From NCBI GenBank assembly GCA_918807975.1, contig OU964918.1, positions 31,852,477 to 31,916,476 of the forward strand: DNA of 64,000 bases, written 5' to 3'. Source of the stretch: Aplidium turbinatum (taxonomy: Eukaryota > Chordata > Ascidiacea > Aplousobranchia > Polyclinidae). This document shows positions 48,279-59,058 of this stretch, one piece after another. A program made the position numbers and the translations under genes. The number at the start of each line of letters is the position of its first letter. The first letter of the stretch is position 1. The notes under the pieces were generated by a model. It was given only the letters and a program-made list of their open reading frames with translations. It searched no databases and was not told the DNA's origin.

Positions 48279-48407
48279 GCCATGTTGCTGGTTTGGAGGA
48301 AGATTTGGTGGTTGTACTTTTGTTTGATGCTTTCTGGTTTCATCTTTTGATGTACTGAGACCAGTAAATAAATCCTGAGATGCCACAAGTTCCTCTTGTG
48401 TTTTTTT
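48279..48407 (-). CDS. CARD gene exon, Lys/Gln/Pro-rich linker
   Basis: 129 bases, phase 0-0, with acceptor TTTGTGCAG and donor GGC|GTATGT. It begins KKTQEELVASQDLFTGL and ends PPNLPPNQQHG. I do not see a clear duplicate elsewhere in the window. Hydrophilic and probably unstructured. Confidence 0.82.
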
Positions 48408-48726
48408 CTGCACAAATTTTGGAAGTAGAAGTAAAACTCCTGTCAAGCCGGCTAAAATAATGATTTTCACAATTTAAGGAATTTCTGCCCGAGTCTAGCT
48501 TATTGTATTAATTGTATTAAAACATAATCTCGAGCTCAAGCCTCAAGGATGTATGCAAAAGTTATTCTATGGCATCAGAAGTATTGTAATAGCCAGTATT
48601 ATTATGCTACATACCAAGTATTTATAGGCTACTCTTAGCCTATTTACAAGTGTAGACTTGCACAGTGGGCCTACTACAGGACACAATATTTCAGTATCAA
48701 CTTGCGAAAAAAAGTGTGACACTTAC

Positions 48727-48780
48727 TCTTTGTCTAGATTTTGTTCTCGGAGCAGGTGTTGGCGCAGCAGCAACCGAAGT
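48727..48780 (-). CDS. CARD gene exon V2 (duplicate of 57034-57087)
   Basis: 54 bases, phase 0-0, with acceptor GTTTTAAG and donor AGA|GTAAGT. It reads TSVAAAPTPAPRTKSRQR, a basic, Ala/Pro-rich segment. The exon at 57034-57087 has the same length and phase and a similar basic Pro/Arg composition (VQTPTARPRRSKQQSKNE), which supports duplication. Confidence 0.78.
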
Positions 48781-48812
48781 CTTAAAACAAATTGAGAATT
48801 ATAACTTGACGG

Positions 48813-49670
48813 CATAGCCGTAGGAGAGAAAAACATTTTGGGTGGTGCGAACAAAGAGATGTTTTCCATGGAATATTCCATCCACTGACAGAATCCATCC
48901 ATTGACAGTCTTTTCTATATTCGAAAGGTAACTTGATTCATGTAGGCTATATATATAAAACATGCTTTCACATTACGCATGTTGTGCATCCCGGTAGCTC
49001 AGGAATAAACTCAAGTTTGCGCAGAGAAAAAAACACCAAGATTAAACAATCATGGTTCACAACACTCCGTGTGTCATTGATCAACTTATAAGAAATACAC
49101 TGCAAAGCAAAAACTGCACATGTTAAACTTGATGACCCGCCACAAAGTATTTTTTATACAGTCTTGTTTACAATATCTTTTTTCTTCAAATCAGGGATAG
49201 GCATGAAGGCAACGTTGCGCATGTGATTCTTTTCTACTTTTTGTGGGGCCCTTCTCCCTTTTCACATATTCCTTCCCAAAAGGGTGATGTGAGTGTTCAT
49301 CATGTTGTAACTTTTCTTTCCCTCTATTTCCTTTTTAAACCCAATAACATACTAGGCTATGTACTTTTTATTAAATTTTGTTTGAACATTAGTATGTGCA
49401 TACGTTACTGTGTTACTGCAATGATATTTCATTTACTTGTAAGGTTTTTAGAAGTAGGCCTATTACATTTTTTTGTATCTGGCGCTTGTGTTAAAAAGGC
49501 TGATGTTGCTGCGCGATTGCGTGATGCGAACATCACATTGACTCATATTACTCAAAAGACCAACATAACTTGACTGCAGGGACTTAGCCAGCACACTTCT
49601 TTTTGAGGGAATACGCAGGCTACTATTGTACATGTCAGTTTCCCCTTGCCCCCCCCCCCTGACTACGTTG
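48813..49670. mobile_element. possible third CATAGCC-family element
   Basis: The left end CATAGCCGTAGGAGAG, followed by AAACATTTTGGG, resembles the right termini of the elements at 13023-15647 and 34011-35959. A C-rich run then GACTACGTTG near 49645-49670 could be a worn opposite end. No target duplication is apparent. Confidence 0.4.
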
Positions 49671-49717
49671 CTTCATTGCGAAGATCAAGTTTAAAATATG
49701 CACTTCTGTTAACTTAC

Positions 49718-49918
49718 CTGAGATAGTGCACCTTGTTCTAAAGAAGTAGGTGTGGTCGCAACAGGTTCATGTCGTCTACCTCCAACAGGATAGGGGGACA
49801 AGCGATTTGTTTGTAGCGAAGGTCTAGCAGATTGATGTGAAAAAGATTCTTCTATGAAGCCGGTGGTAGGGTGGGAAGTCAGGACACTTTCATCTTGGTT
49901 TGTCATACGTGTCGTATT
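49718..49918 (-). CDS. CARD gene exon Z2
   Basis: 201 bases (67 codons), phase 0-0, with acceptor GTCTTGCAG and donor CAG|GTAAGT. It begins NTTRMTNQDESVLTSHP and ends TSLEQGALSQ. The exon at 52430-52633 aligns with it along most of its length: TTG..E.SFS.QS, then QT.R, then GGRR.EPV...PT..E..AL.Q. Ser/Thr/Pro-rich linker. Confidence 0.88.
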
Positions 49919-50473
49919 CTGCAAGACATAATTTGGTTTTCGACTTTAGTCATAAGATTCAGAGTTTGCATAGTTAATTTGATAGTAAATAAGCCAATCT
50001 TTCACAGATCAGCCAATCTGCAACAGTAGATTTAAATTAATTGTTTTGTCATTTACGAAACAATGGCATCGCTACGTAGTAGCGATCTTGTTCTCTCATA
50101 ACACAGTGAAGATGAGTTGGTAATAATGTGATGACATTCTACATCTGATACAAAATAAAAAATAAACCCTGTCGCTAAAAGACCTTAGCCGTTGTAGAGC
50201 GACAAAAAACACACTTTAACATTATTATTATTATTTGGTCACTCAGTCGATACCGATGCAGTTCTACCGGCATTGATACTTTTAAATTGTAGTTACCATT
50301 GTCGTAACGTAGTCGTAGGCTACAACGCTAGGCATAGGCACTCAAAAATGATGTGAGAGTAAATTTTGTACTTCTCAACTGTACAAAAAGTTTTGCATGT
50401 CATTGCTGCTATGTAAAGTGTTATTGAATATTTTTTAGAATATGATTATTTCTATACGCTCTGTGCCGCCTAC

Positions 50474-50641
50474 CTCAGTGATGGCATCTTGCTTCCGAAG
50501 CATGGCATCAGGCTGACTTTCTGAAATGTTCTGCTCATATGGTACATTTGTTCTGTGATCAGGTTGAATGGGAACACTCACTTCAACACTGCCAGTAGGA
50601 ATTTGATGAGAACTGTCTGTTCTTGCAGTGACTGTCAATTC
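50474..50641 (-). CDS. CARD gene exon, polar linker
   Basis: 168 bases (56 codons), phase 0-0, with acceptor TTGTTTAG and donor GAG|GTAGGC. It begins ELTVTARTDSSHQIPTGS and ends DAMLRKQDAITE. No domain is recognised. Its upstream intron (about 51230-51520) resembles that of exon Z1, so this exon belongs to the same duplicated block. Confidence 0.84.
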
Positions 50642-51229
50642 CTAAACAACAAGGCGTACTGTTTTCAAAAGATTTCAAGATACATTCCATACAACACTTG
50701 AACAACAAGCATAAACTTCACTCTGTCAATCTCGATGACTGGGACAGTGTTAGTGGTTAAAAGCCCATAAAAGTATGCAGGAGTGTTGAGAAGATAGTTT
50801 AGGCCCGGTACCAACGAGATCCTCTGGCCCCAAACAACAACATTTCAAGAAAAACGCACTACTGTATATCCAAAAAATACGCGGTGGTTTCTTGAAGCTC
50901 CGAGCCCCTTGAAAAGGTTATGGGCTCCTAAAATTATCTCGGCCCAGGGTTCAAAAGTACCTCTTGGATCCCCTGTCAACGCTACTGCGAGTATGTCAAA
51001 ACTGCCACGATTAACCTTTTAAAAAGGCTTTCTCAATCCGGATATGTATTGTAACCAGTCACAATAAGTAGCCTAATCAATTGTTCATAAAAATGGCAGC
51101 ATCAGGTGAGGTGAACTCCTGGTTCTCGAATGGCTTCATTTTTCTCGTTACGGCAATAGAAAGCAATACAACAATAAAGTCACATATCGTTAAAGTATAA
51201 GAAGAAATATGAACAATTTAAAGTTAAAT

Positions 51230-51520
51230 ACCAGCCATACAAAAGACATTGCTTTTTGACGGAACGCGTTTTTAAAGCAATCTCGCATTTCAAAATCAGT
51301 CAACCATACAAGAAAGATTCATTCAAGCGCAACACTTATAACACACAAGTTTGCAAGCACCCAAACATTTTATAAAGCCATCTCTGTTGTTTAGCCTACT
51401 TGTTTTGACAAAAAAAAATTAGGCTTTTTCTCCAAGCTATTTAGCGCAACAAAACAAATCGGAAGGTTTTGTATTCATTGTGTCATTGAGTGAGAATAAT
51501 TAAAGTTTTCGAGTGGCAGA
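51230..51520. repeat. intron segment duplicated at 52885-53262
   Basis: Shared, diverged sequence in the same order: ACATTGCTT, TTTTTA, AACACAAGTTTGC-like, AGCTATTTAGCGCAACAAAAC against AGCTATTTGGCGTAACAAAAC (shortened here to the common part), and TTCATT.CGTCATT. This shows that the exon duplications copied intron as well as exon. Confidence 0.65.
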
Positions 51521-51954
51521 CTACTAACATACGCAAATAAAATAGCAATGGATTATTCTTTCATCCGAAAACCTTACCACATCACTACTGTGGCATATAC
51601 TTTTTAGCCTCTCTTACATTAAAAGCAGCATTGGTCTCAACTTTAGATTTTCGGACGGAATCAGGGCTAGAGTATGGTCGGCAGTGTACACTGAGTTTGA
51701 CAGCGAGCTTCACTGCCTGCTATGACTACTTTATATATTCTCATATATGCTCTTTAACTGCAGCTCTGGTTATGTCAAGCGAATCTTAACTTGGCACCAA
51801 TACCTTTTTAAGTGCATTAGACTTAGAGGATAAGTTAAAGTAGTCAGAGTACGTGAGAGCATTGAAGTGCGCTGTTGTGCACTTCACAAATGGCACATTT
51901 CACTTCATAGTTTCATTAACACTGGAATGAGTTAATTTAATCGTTAACTATTGG

Positions 51955-52238
51955 GTGAGCACAAAACTTTACACCCCTTATAACTGCTAGTGAAAAGACG
52001 AGATTTTTGTGTCGCTGGTTGGATCATCGAAAAATGATCAAGTGAGCAGAGCGAGCGGGAAAATTGTTGAAGATTTGGATTGTTGACAAGAAGGAAAGCA
52101 TTCCAATCTTCGTGTCCACCTGGATACATGCTTTTATGTGCGCCCAGCCGAAGACACAACCCCATGCTTTTGGGTGGTATTGAATCTTCGCCCTTTCGAG
52201 CATCATCTCAAGGGACTCACCACTCGGCTATACAGCTT
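51955..52238 (-). repeat. tRNA-derived SINE, second copy of the 10571 family
   Basis: On the minus strand the head reads AAGCTGTATAGCCGAGTGG with an A box. It is followed by a degenerate B box (AGATTCAATACC) and GGTTGTGTCTTCGGCTGGG. The head and body match the SINE at 10571. The 3' boundary is uncertain. Confidence 0.7.
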
Positions 52239-52429
52239 GGATATTTCGATTTCAAATGAAGCAAAGAAGACAAATTACTGTGAAAATGAAATCTATGGTT
52301 TTTATTGCTAAACCAGGGACAAAATATTCAATAAAAATTATTTCAGTTTTTCCGACAGCCTTTAATTCCCAACATGGGCTTTCGAAAAATTAACCAGTGC
52401 AAATTTGTTTCTGTGTTAGTTTACTGTAC

Positions 52430-52633
52430 CTGGCGAAGTGCAGCTGGTTCGAAATAAGTAGGTATTGCCCCAACAGGTTCACTTCGTCTACCTCCATCAG
52501 AAATAAAGTGAGGGCGAGTTGTTTGTTGCGAAGATGGTGTAGATTGCGGTGAGAAGGATGATTCTGCCGAGCCGGTGGTAGTGTGGGTAGTCCACTGAGC
52601 TTTATTTTTGTCAATCTCAGCAATCTTTCCTTT
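52430..52633 (-). CDS. CARD gene exon Z1
   Basis: 204 bases (68 codons), phase 0-0, with acceptor ATTTACAG and donor CAG|GTACAG. It begins KGKIAEIDKNKAQWTTHTT and ends FEPAALRQ. It is the duplicate of exon Z2 at 49718-49918. Mainly Ser/Thr/Gln/Pro. The frame stays open upstream of the acceptor for a long way, but that region has no coding character. Confidence 0.87.
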
Positions 52634-53989
52634 CTGTAAATTAAACAAATAAATTAACCAAGCCCTTAGAACAACGATTCTGTAACCACGGCAAATTATG
52701 TTTTGATGAGTTGTTCCATGGTACTTAACATGGCACGATGACGTGAAGTGAGGGAAATTGTTCCTCAAACCGGTTCGATCTCTTCTATTACTACAAACTA
52801 CTAACTTATGAAAGCAATGTAAGAATAAAGTTATAAAGCGTTGAAGCATAAGAATAGATTTGATCAAAATCACATGCAGAGTCAAACAGCAGCCATACAA
52901 AACACATTGCTTCCTAATGAAACGAGTTTTTATAGTAATTTCGCATATGAAAATCAGCGATGTTAGACGGTTCCTCTTTCTTGACCTACACAGTATGTTA
53001 AACATGTGTTGGTTGTCGCTGTGATGATTAGAAATAAAAACAACTGAATTGACTTGAACTTTTAAGCGATGGTCCACTTGTAACACAAAGTTTGCTAGAA
53101 ACGCATTATTGCACACAGCACTTCTCTCATACTTCCTCTTTTAAACGATCTCTATTGTTTACCCGTTTTGACAAAGAAAAGAAGTTTTCCTTGCAAGCTA
53201 TTTGGCGTAACAAAACATATCAGAGTGGCTTTTATTCATTACGTCATTTAATTGTTGAATTTTTTCGTTTCCGTAACAACACACGTAAAGGAAATAGCAA
53301 TGTGCAAGTTTTTGAGACAAATTTTCTGAACAAACATTTGGAAACACTCAAGAAATATCTTCCCGTGAGTAGAACGGCAAGATCAACTATCCATCGTACA
53401 AGTGTCAGACCCAGGGATAGGCTATCTAAAGAGGATAATCTTCATCCTCTTTAGATATCCCAGGTCAAACTTTTATAAAATGATACTAAAAAGTGTAGTT
53501 CGCTGCAAATGAGTAAATGACATGGGCTAGAGTAGTCCATGCAAGAAACTTTTTCAACTTTCAAAAATAGCATTTTTCAAAATTCTTTGACTAAAAATTT
53601 TGATATGCCATTTTTTTCAAAAAGACTTAATTTTAGATAAGGCGTGAGCAGTTAGGTAGGCTTGTCCATAAGCAAAGAAAGTGCAAGGTAAAAGTAACAG
53701 CTTTGTTGGCGTTTACCTAAATCCAACACTGACTAAGACTATAACTGGGCTGCAAGAAATAAATTACCAAGTTTGCAATTTTTCTTTTTAGATAAATCAG
53801 AGAGAGACCAGTAATTATTGATCATTTTTTCATAAAAAAAAAAATCAATTAACGTAGGAATTGTTTTGATAAGCTAATTGTTGAAATTGTTTAAAAGAAA
53901 ATATCTTGATGTAGAAGTCCTTGATACTAAAGCGCATTGAAAGCGAGTAAACTGACATGGGAACCTGCAGAAAAAGATTTGTATGCACC
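52634..53989. other. intron, with duplicated segment and a small hairpin
   Basis: 52885-53262 is the partner of 51230-51520. A perfect hairpin lies at 53423-53457. Otherwise AT-rich intron; the open frames here are not convincing. Confidence 0.55.
53423..53457. repeat. perfect 14-bp hairpin
   Basis: TATCTAAAGAGGAT, a loop of AATCTTC, then ATCCTCTTTAGATA. The stem has no mismatch. It does not match a known histone or selenocysteine element. It may be a small palindrome left by a transposon. Confidence 0.8.
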
Positions 53990-54279
53990 CAGTGGCGTAC
54001 GCAGGATTTTCTGAAGGGGGGGGGCCATTGACAGTAGCGTAGCCAAGAATTTTGTAGGGGAGGGGTTTTGACGACCGGCGGGCGAAGCCCGACGGCGTTT
54101 TCGCCTAAGACGACACCCAGCGGCGGGGGGTCTGGGGGGCCTCCCCCAGAAAATTTTGAAAAATTACTTTGAATTTGGTGCATTCTGAGAGCATTTTCAA
54201 CAAAAATGTGGGTATAAATATTCCTGTAAAATGGTGCTGTCAGGTGGCATAAGGGGAGGCCCCCCTGCATACGCTAGTG
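53990..54279. mobile_element. hAT-type MITE, 290 bp
   Basis: Ends CAGTGGCGTACGCAGG and the complement of CACTAGCGTATGCAGG. The flanks TATGCACC and TAATGCACC form an 8-9 bp target duplication. GC-rich interior with a GGGGGTCTGGGGGGCC run. No transposase. Confidence 0.85.
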
Positions 54280-54773
54280 TAATGCACCCATAATTTATCA
54301 CTTTGCTGTAGCATAGTATGATATTAATTAATAGGGTAATTATTCTATTATTTTTTAGGGTATCATTAGTATCAGTAGCGTCGATAAGGAGTTCTAGGTG
54401 ATATTTTTGGACCCGGGGCGGAAGTATTTTTAGGGGCCGGAACCTAAACTTGGAGTCCAGAATCATGAAGAAACCATTCTTTGAATACAGTGCGGTTTTC
54501 TTATCAAATGCCTGGATTTGGGGCCATAGCATCTCATTCGTGTCGGGCCTAAGATATCATCTCAAAGGCCATGATTAGTATTACGGGTATTATTTTTTGG
54601 CTTCTTGAAAAATTTCATTTCCTTGACCGCAAATAAAATTCTTTGCAATACGCTACTTAGCATTTTTACATTTCCATAGTTTCAATGTCTTTATAGACTA
54701 CGTTCAACTTCTTGACGGCGTTATGTTTTGTTTTCTCAATGCTCTACAGTAGGCTGCACTTTACAGTCTACAT

Positions 54774-55669
54774 CAGGGCTTCCCAAACTTCTTTGCTCGC
54801 GACCCCTTTTAATCTCCTAAAATGTTTCGCGGCCCCTTACGATTAAAACGACAAACAGTGTGAAATACATATTTATGATATTTATTGAAAAGCTTAAATC
54901 TAATGAAAACCAAAAACAATTTACCGTTCTCAGTTCAGTTTGTTTTTATTTATTTCTGACCATAACAACGAAGCCTATGGGCATTGGGCAGCCTACTGGA
55001 AACAAAACAAAAAAGCAAACACATTCATTCAATGTGATGGGTGTGACCGCTTTCTTCCACAAAGCAAGTCCAGCCGTGGCACAGTGTTTGTTAATGCAGG
55101 TCTCAAGGCGATTTCAATGTTGTTTAGGCTGGAACGGTAGGCGAAGTGAGTACATTTCAGATAAATCATTTTGAAATTTTTGTTTCAAGATGTTCAATTT
55201 TTTGATGAACGCATCAATTTTAGATTTCAATGCAAAATATTGATGTTTTCAAAATTAAATTCGTTTAGTTTTTCAAGCAAATCTGACATTTGACATAATT
55301 TCAAAAGTTAGATTTTATTGCGAAAATGGTGGACCAAGACTGAATTTTATTCTGTTGGAAAAATCACGATTTCAGTTTTCAACGTTAATAGGCTAGTCAT
55401 TTAAAGCTTTGACTTTTGAAAGCGACCTCACTTCACGATGCAGTAAAAGAGTTTTTAACTCCGATTCCATTTCACCTCATAAATTTTCAAAAATAGCCTA
55501 TTGAGTGCGCGACTCTTAATCGACGCCTATTGAGTGCGCGACTGTCACAGCATCTCGCACAGAAGTGTTAACATGCAATACCTTGTGCAAATTGGTATAC
55601 TCTCTGCGACCCCTGAAGTTCGTTACGCGATCCCTTGGGGGGTCGCGACCCCCAGTTTGGGAAGCCCTG
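54774..55669. mobile_element. hAT-type element, 896 bp
   Basis: Ends CAGGGCTTCCCAAACT and its complement. Perfect 8-bp target duplication GTCTACAT (54766-54773 and 55670-55677). The interior retains no clear transposase. A direct repeat of TATTGAGTGCGCGACT is present near 55500-55545. Confidence 0.92.
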
Positions 55670-55768
55670 GTCTACATGATCTGAGATTTATTGCGTTCGT
55701 ATTTCGTATTGACAATTCAGTATTGTGTGAATTATCACAACATCACATATTTGCAATACAGCCAAAAC

Positions 55769-56303
55769 CAGAGATAGGTAGTAGCGCGCTACTTTTGTAG
55801 CACCGCTACTAGCACGTTACTTTTTGGTAGCGATAGCGGTGCTGCATTTTTGTTAGAATAGCGGCTGCAGAAGCGACGCCAATTTTCCCTAATGTAGCGG
55901 TAGCGGAATAACGCTACATTTGCTTCAGTCGTACTTTCGTTATCAGCTACTTTCCAATTTAAAGCGGAAAAAATGTTTCGCTTTTAAAAGATTTTGATAG
56001 AAACACTGGAGCATCAAAATAAAATTTTACGTTCAAGTTCAAAGGGACATTGATACGGCAGTGCAAACGAATGTGGTCCTGAAAGGTGATATCACAAGAT
56101 ATTTGAACAGAGTTTTCCAATGTCAGTTTAAGACAAAAGTTGCGCGGGCTTCTGGCTTTTGTCCGAGTAGCGGCTGCGCATTACTTTTCATTTACTGGTA
56201 GCGAGAAGGCGTAGCGCCGCTCTTTTGGCAAATTGTAATGGTAATATGTAATGTAATGGTAGCAATAGCGCGCTACTTTTAAAGTAGCGGGGGCGTACCT
56301 CTG
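55769..56303. mobile_element. hAT-type MITE packed with GTAGCG motifs
   Basis: Short inverted ends CAGAGATAGG and the complement of CAGAGGTACG. Flanking GCCAAAAC (55761-55768) and GCTAAAAC (56304-56311) differ by one base. The interior repeats GTAGCGCGCTACTTTT and GTAGCG/CGCTAC many times near both ends, consistent with subterminal transposase-binding arrays. Confidence 0.82.
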
Positions 56304-56368
56304 GCTAAAACAATGACAAGTTTACAATAAATCATTGTTACAAAATGTGCACTTGTGCATTCTCACTA

Positions 56369-56613
56369 GGGACGGTACATTACGGGACGCGCAACTCCGT
56401 TGTTCCTTCAACATTAGAAGGGTCAATTGCCAATTTGACATTTTTTTACGCTTTACTGCTGGCTTGCTTTCAACTAAAAACCTTAAATTACTTTAAAACC
56501 AACTTCACTCTTCTTATATAACCCATAAAAAGTAAAATAATTTGTAAATTACAAAAAAACGTAACCCTTCTAGTGTTGCGGATAAGCCAAAAGCGGATGA
56601 AGTTTCGCATCCC
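56369..56613. mobile_element. MITE, about 245 bp, TA-flanked
   Basis: AGGGACGGTAC on the left and the complement AGGGATGCG on the right. Both are bordered by TA. An inner inverted pair, CAACATTAGAAGGGT and ACCCTTCTAGTGTTG, supports a foldback-like element. No coding. Confidence 0.55.
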
Positions 56614-57033
56614 TATGATCTACAATCCCTAATTCTCACACACAATACATGCAGTAGACTAATAGGCCATAACATTTACTTTGAAAAAAAAAATGTATAT
56701 ATATTAAATAGCTGCAAAGCATTCCGCATCCATATAGGTTGCAGTCAATCCTTTGACTTGAGGTGATTGTACAATGAGATGTTTCACAATTAATAATTAA
56801 GCTATTTGGCTTGTATGTTTGCTGAGCAAATCAGTCAAGAGACATGCACAGGAATTAAATATTAAATCTAAATCAATGTCTTTTTTTGTCTTACAAAAGG
56901 TAGCTTATGGTTATTTCCACGTTCATTTTATAACAAGAGGGTGAGAATTGGCAGCCAATGCTAGTTTTATTAAAAGCACATTCAACAAGTTGAGATTCTT
57001 TTGATTAAAATTGACTAGCAAAAGTTCAGTAAC

Positions 57034-57087
57034 CTCATTTTTTGACTGCTGCTTTGACCTCCTGGGACGAGCTGTTGGCGTTTGTAC
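57034..57087 (-). CDS. CARD gene exon V1
   Basis: 54 bases, phase 0-0, with acceptor CATCTTCAG and donor GAG|GTTACT (a weak donor). It reads VQTPTARPRRSKQQSKNE, basic and Pro/Arg/Gln-rich. It is the first exon after the CARD modules. It matches exon V2 at 48727 in size, phase and composition. Confidence 0.7.
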
Positions 57088-57281
57088 CTGAAGATGTTAA
57101 CCACAACCAAGATGATAAAATCAAGAAATGGAATAAAATTGATGTAGGCTACGGAGTTCATTTGGAGTTTGGACTGTTTACATCACTGGAACAATGTAAC
57201 AGTATCGTAATCTTGTTAATGCAATGTTTGCCCATACTTTTCATAAGCAGTCACATAAAATATAGAATACTAATGACATAC

Positions 57282-57453
57282 TTTATCTTGAAAAGTTGTT
57301 TCAAGTCCTTCTTGACGTTGATGTGACACGCGAAGCAAAGGATCGTTGGTGCAAACTTGTTTTAGCAAATCCACAATCATTTTTGAAGCGGTCTCGTTTA
57401 GTAAAGAAACCGAATAAACAACCCAAAGAAGCGAACTCGGATTACTTGAATCG
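57282..57453 (-). CDS. CARD gene exon, C-terminal half of CARD d
   Basis: 172 bases, phase 2 in and 0 out, with acceptor ATTTGACAG and donor AAA|GTATGT. It begins (F)DSDSSNPSSLLWVVYSV and continues through LLNETASKMIVDLLKQVC. The helix pattern SLLWVVYSVSLL / IVDLLKQV lines up with the exon at 62845-63007 (KWLLEFSAYIANPEA / IVEMLQEKL), which has the same phases. It completes the CARD-like domain begun in the exon at 58120. Confidence 0.82.
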
Positions 57454-57714
57454 CTGTCAAATGCAGAGAAAATGCAACATTTATAAGCATGTAGCATTTG
57501 CATTTATCACTTTATTTCTGATTACTAGCTTATGCCATTTAAGAGGGTGCGAGAATTGGTTGGTGATTTCAAGGGAATGCTAACAAGAGAAAATGTTAAG
57601 AATCATAGTTTTAAAATGATAGACCTGGGAAAACAAAAGCAGATGTTTTAAATGTCAGTGAGTGTTAAAATAAGACACTTTCTTTTTTACTATTTTGGTT
57701 GGTGGTTGGTTTTG

Positions 57715-57978
57715 AATCTTCATCCTCGGACTGAAAAAAGCCTTGATAGGTTATTCCTGGTAGGTTCGCATACTTGTAGAGGCTTTTGGCGCAAGGCCAG
57801 ATTGGCAGAGTGAAGGTTTCCGATTGTTGAAGTGTGGTTGCCGGGTGCCGCTGAATGGAGAGCAGTCCTTAAAATGCTTTGCTCAAGCGCATACCACGAG
57901 AGTCGAACCAGCCCCGCTTGATCTTGAAGCTTCTTCGTTCACGAAGTCAAGCGTTAACCAACTGAGCTATCGAGGCTG
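57715..57978 (-). repeat. tRNA-derived SINE, different head
   Basis: The minus strand starts GCCTCGATAGCTCAGTTGG (A box), then a B box GGTTCGACTCTC. An unrelated body follows (GCATTTTAAGGACTGCTC, GGCACCCGGCAACCACAC). No matching acceptor stem, so this is not a functional tRNA. The head differs from the SINE at 10571 and so defines a second family. Confidence 0.7.
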
Positions 57979-58119
57979 ACAAGCTTTGATATATCATGCT
58001 CTCGCTTGGCAGATATGTTTTGATGCTACCGATTTGAAGGCCGGTGTTGCATTTTGAGCTTCTGCAATAAAAAGTAGTTTTCCATATACAACACCAAAAA
58101 ATTGATTTTAAAAACTTAC

Positions 58120-58267
58120 AAAGATTTTAAAACAGGAAATTTGTCGGTATGTTTTTGCAAGATGTCATATCGCTGTTTGATATTTTCCCAGTTTGTGAGC
58201 AACCAAATCAAACTTTCATCTTTCTGTGTGATGCATTTTTTCACAATTTCTTTCAACTCTGTCATGT
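58120..58267 (-). CDS. CARD gene exon, N-terminal half of CARD d
   Basis: 148 bases, phase 1 in and 2 out, with acceptor TATTTCTCAG and donor TTT|GTAAGT. It reads (D)MTELKEIVKKCITQKDES then LIWLLTNWENIKQRYDIL. It aligns with the exon at 63167-63308, which has the same phases. There the block ADVSSIVERCF...IRWILRSW stands beside TELKEIVKKCI...IWLLTNW here. This conserved IVxxC, WxL, W pattern is one of the best signs of domain duplication in the gene. Confidence 0.87.
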
Positions 58268-58932
58268 CTGAGAAATAAGACAAACCTTTTTAAATGGTCA
58301 CTTTATGTTTAGTCTATGTATAGACGTAGCCTACTTTTCTTGTATAAAGGTTTCTTTATTTATACCACGCATTAAACAACCGTACTATTCTACAAATGGA
58401 ATTGTTCTGTATTGTAAAGTTAAAGTACCATACTATTTACATGCGGTGATTAAAAAACATATCATTAGCTTGATATATCATCTTTTTTTCGCTTGACAGA
58501 TATGTTTTGATGCTACCCGTTCGAAAGTTGTTGTTTCATAAGAGATAGACAGCGACATAGCTCTGTGGTTATTCTATCAAATCCCCGTTGCATTCTAAAA
58601 TACAATTTAACGCTATTCTACAAAATAATTATTCGGTGCCACTTTATAGCGCATTGAATTATGGTCTTCCGGTACGGAATAGGGCACTTTGTTAATGAAA
58701 CCCAGAGAGATAAAACCTTGCTTTGAAATGATTCATAAAGTTAAACTAACATTTTAACTTTTGTGCTTGCAAAGTTTACTTTTAAAGGATAGTTTTCTGC
58801 AGGTCCCTCGACAGAGTAACCGACAACAAAGCTACTGAGATAATTTACTTTACATTTCAACTTCTGGAATGCAAACTTTCAACGTAAAAGAAAACATTAA
58901 TTAAAGATACAACACCAAAACAACAAGCAAAC

Positions 58933-59058
58933 CTGAATCAAGAAGAGAGTCCAAAAATAATCTCATTCCTTCGGTTCCAAAGTTTGCCTTCAGGATTTCC
59001 AGAAAGGTTGAAACTGGTGTGGGATTTGAATCATTAACAGTCATTTGATTCCACTGAT
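58933..59058 (-). CDS. CARD gene exon, C-terminal half of CARD c
   Basis: 126 bases, phase 1 in and 1 out, with acceptor GATGATGTAG and donor CAG|GTTTGC. It begins (D)QWNQMTVNDSNPTPVS and ends MRLFLDSLLDS. The block STFLEILKANFGTEGMRLFL resembles RIG-I CARD1, where FLKFLLELQEEGWFRGFL occupies the same place (quoted from memory of human RIG-I). An alternative acceptor five bases in (GATCAG) would be phase 0 but would not fit the preceding exon. Confidence 0.83.

Noticed and set aside
52421-53116. 231-codon single open frame on the minus strand
   Set aside because: Only the last 68 codons (exon Z1) have coding character. The upstream part lies before a good acceptor and in duplicated intron.
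57042-57326. 94-codon plus-strand open frame
   Set aside because: It is antisense to exon V1 and to part of the exon at 57282; the minus-strand splice logic explains the region better.
57900-57978. tRNA gene on the minus strand
   Set aside because: Same reason: internal promoter motifs but no acceptor-stem pairing and a long non-tRNA body.
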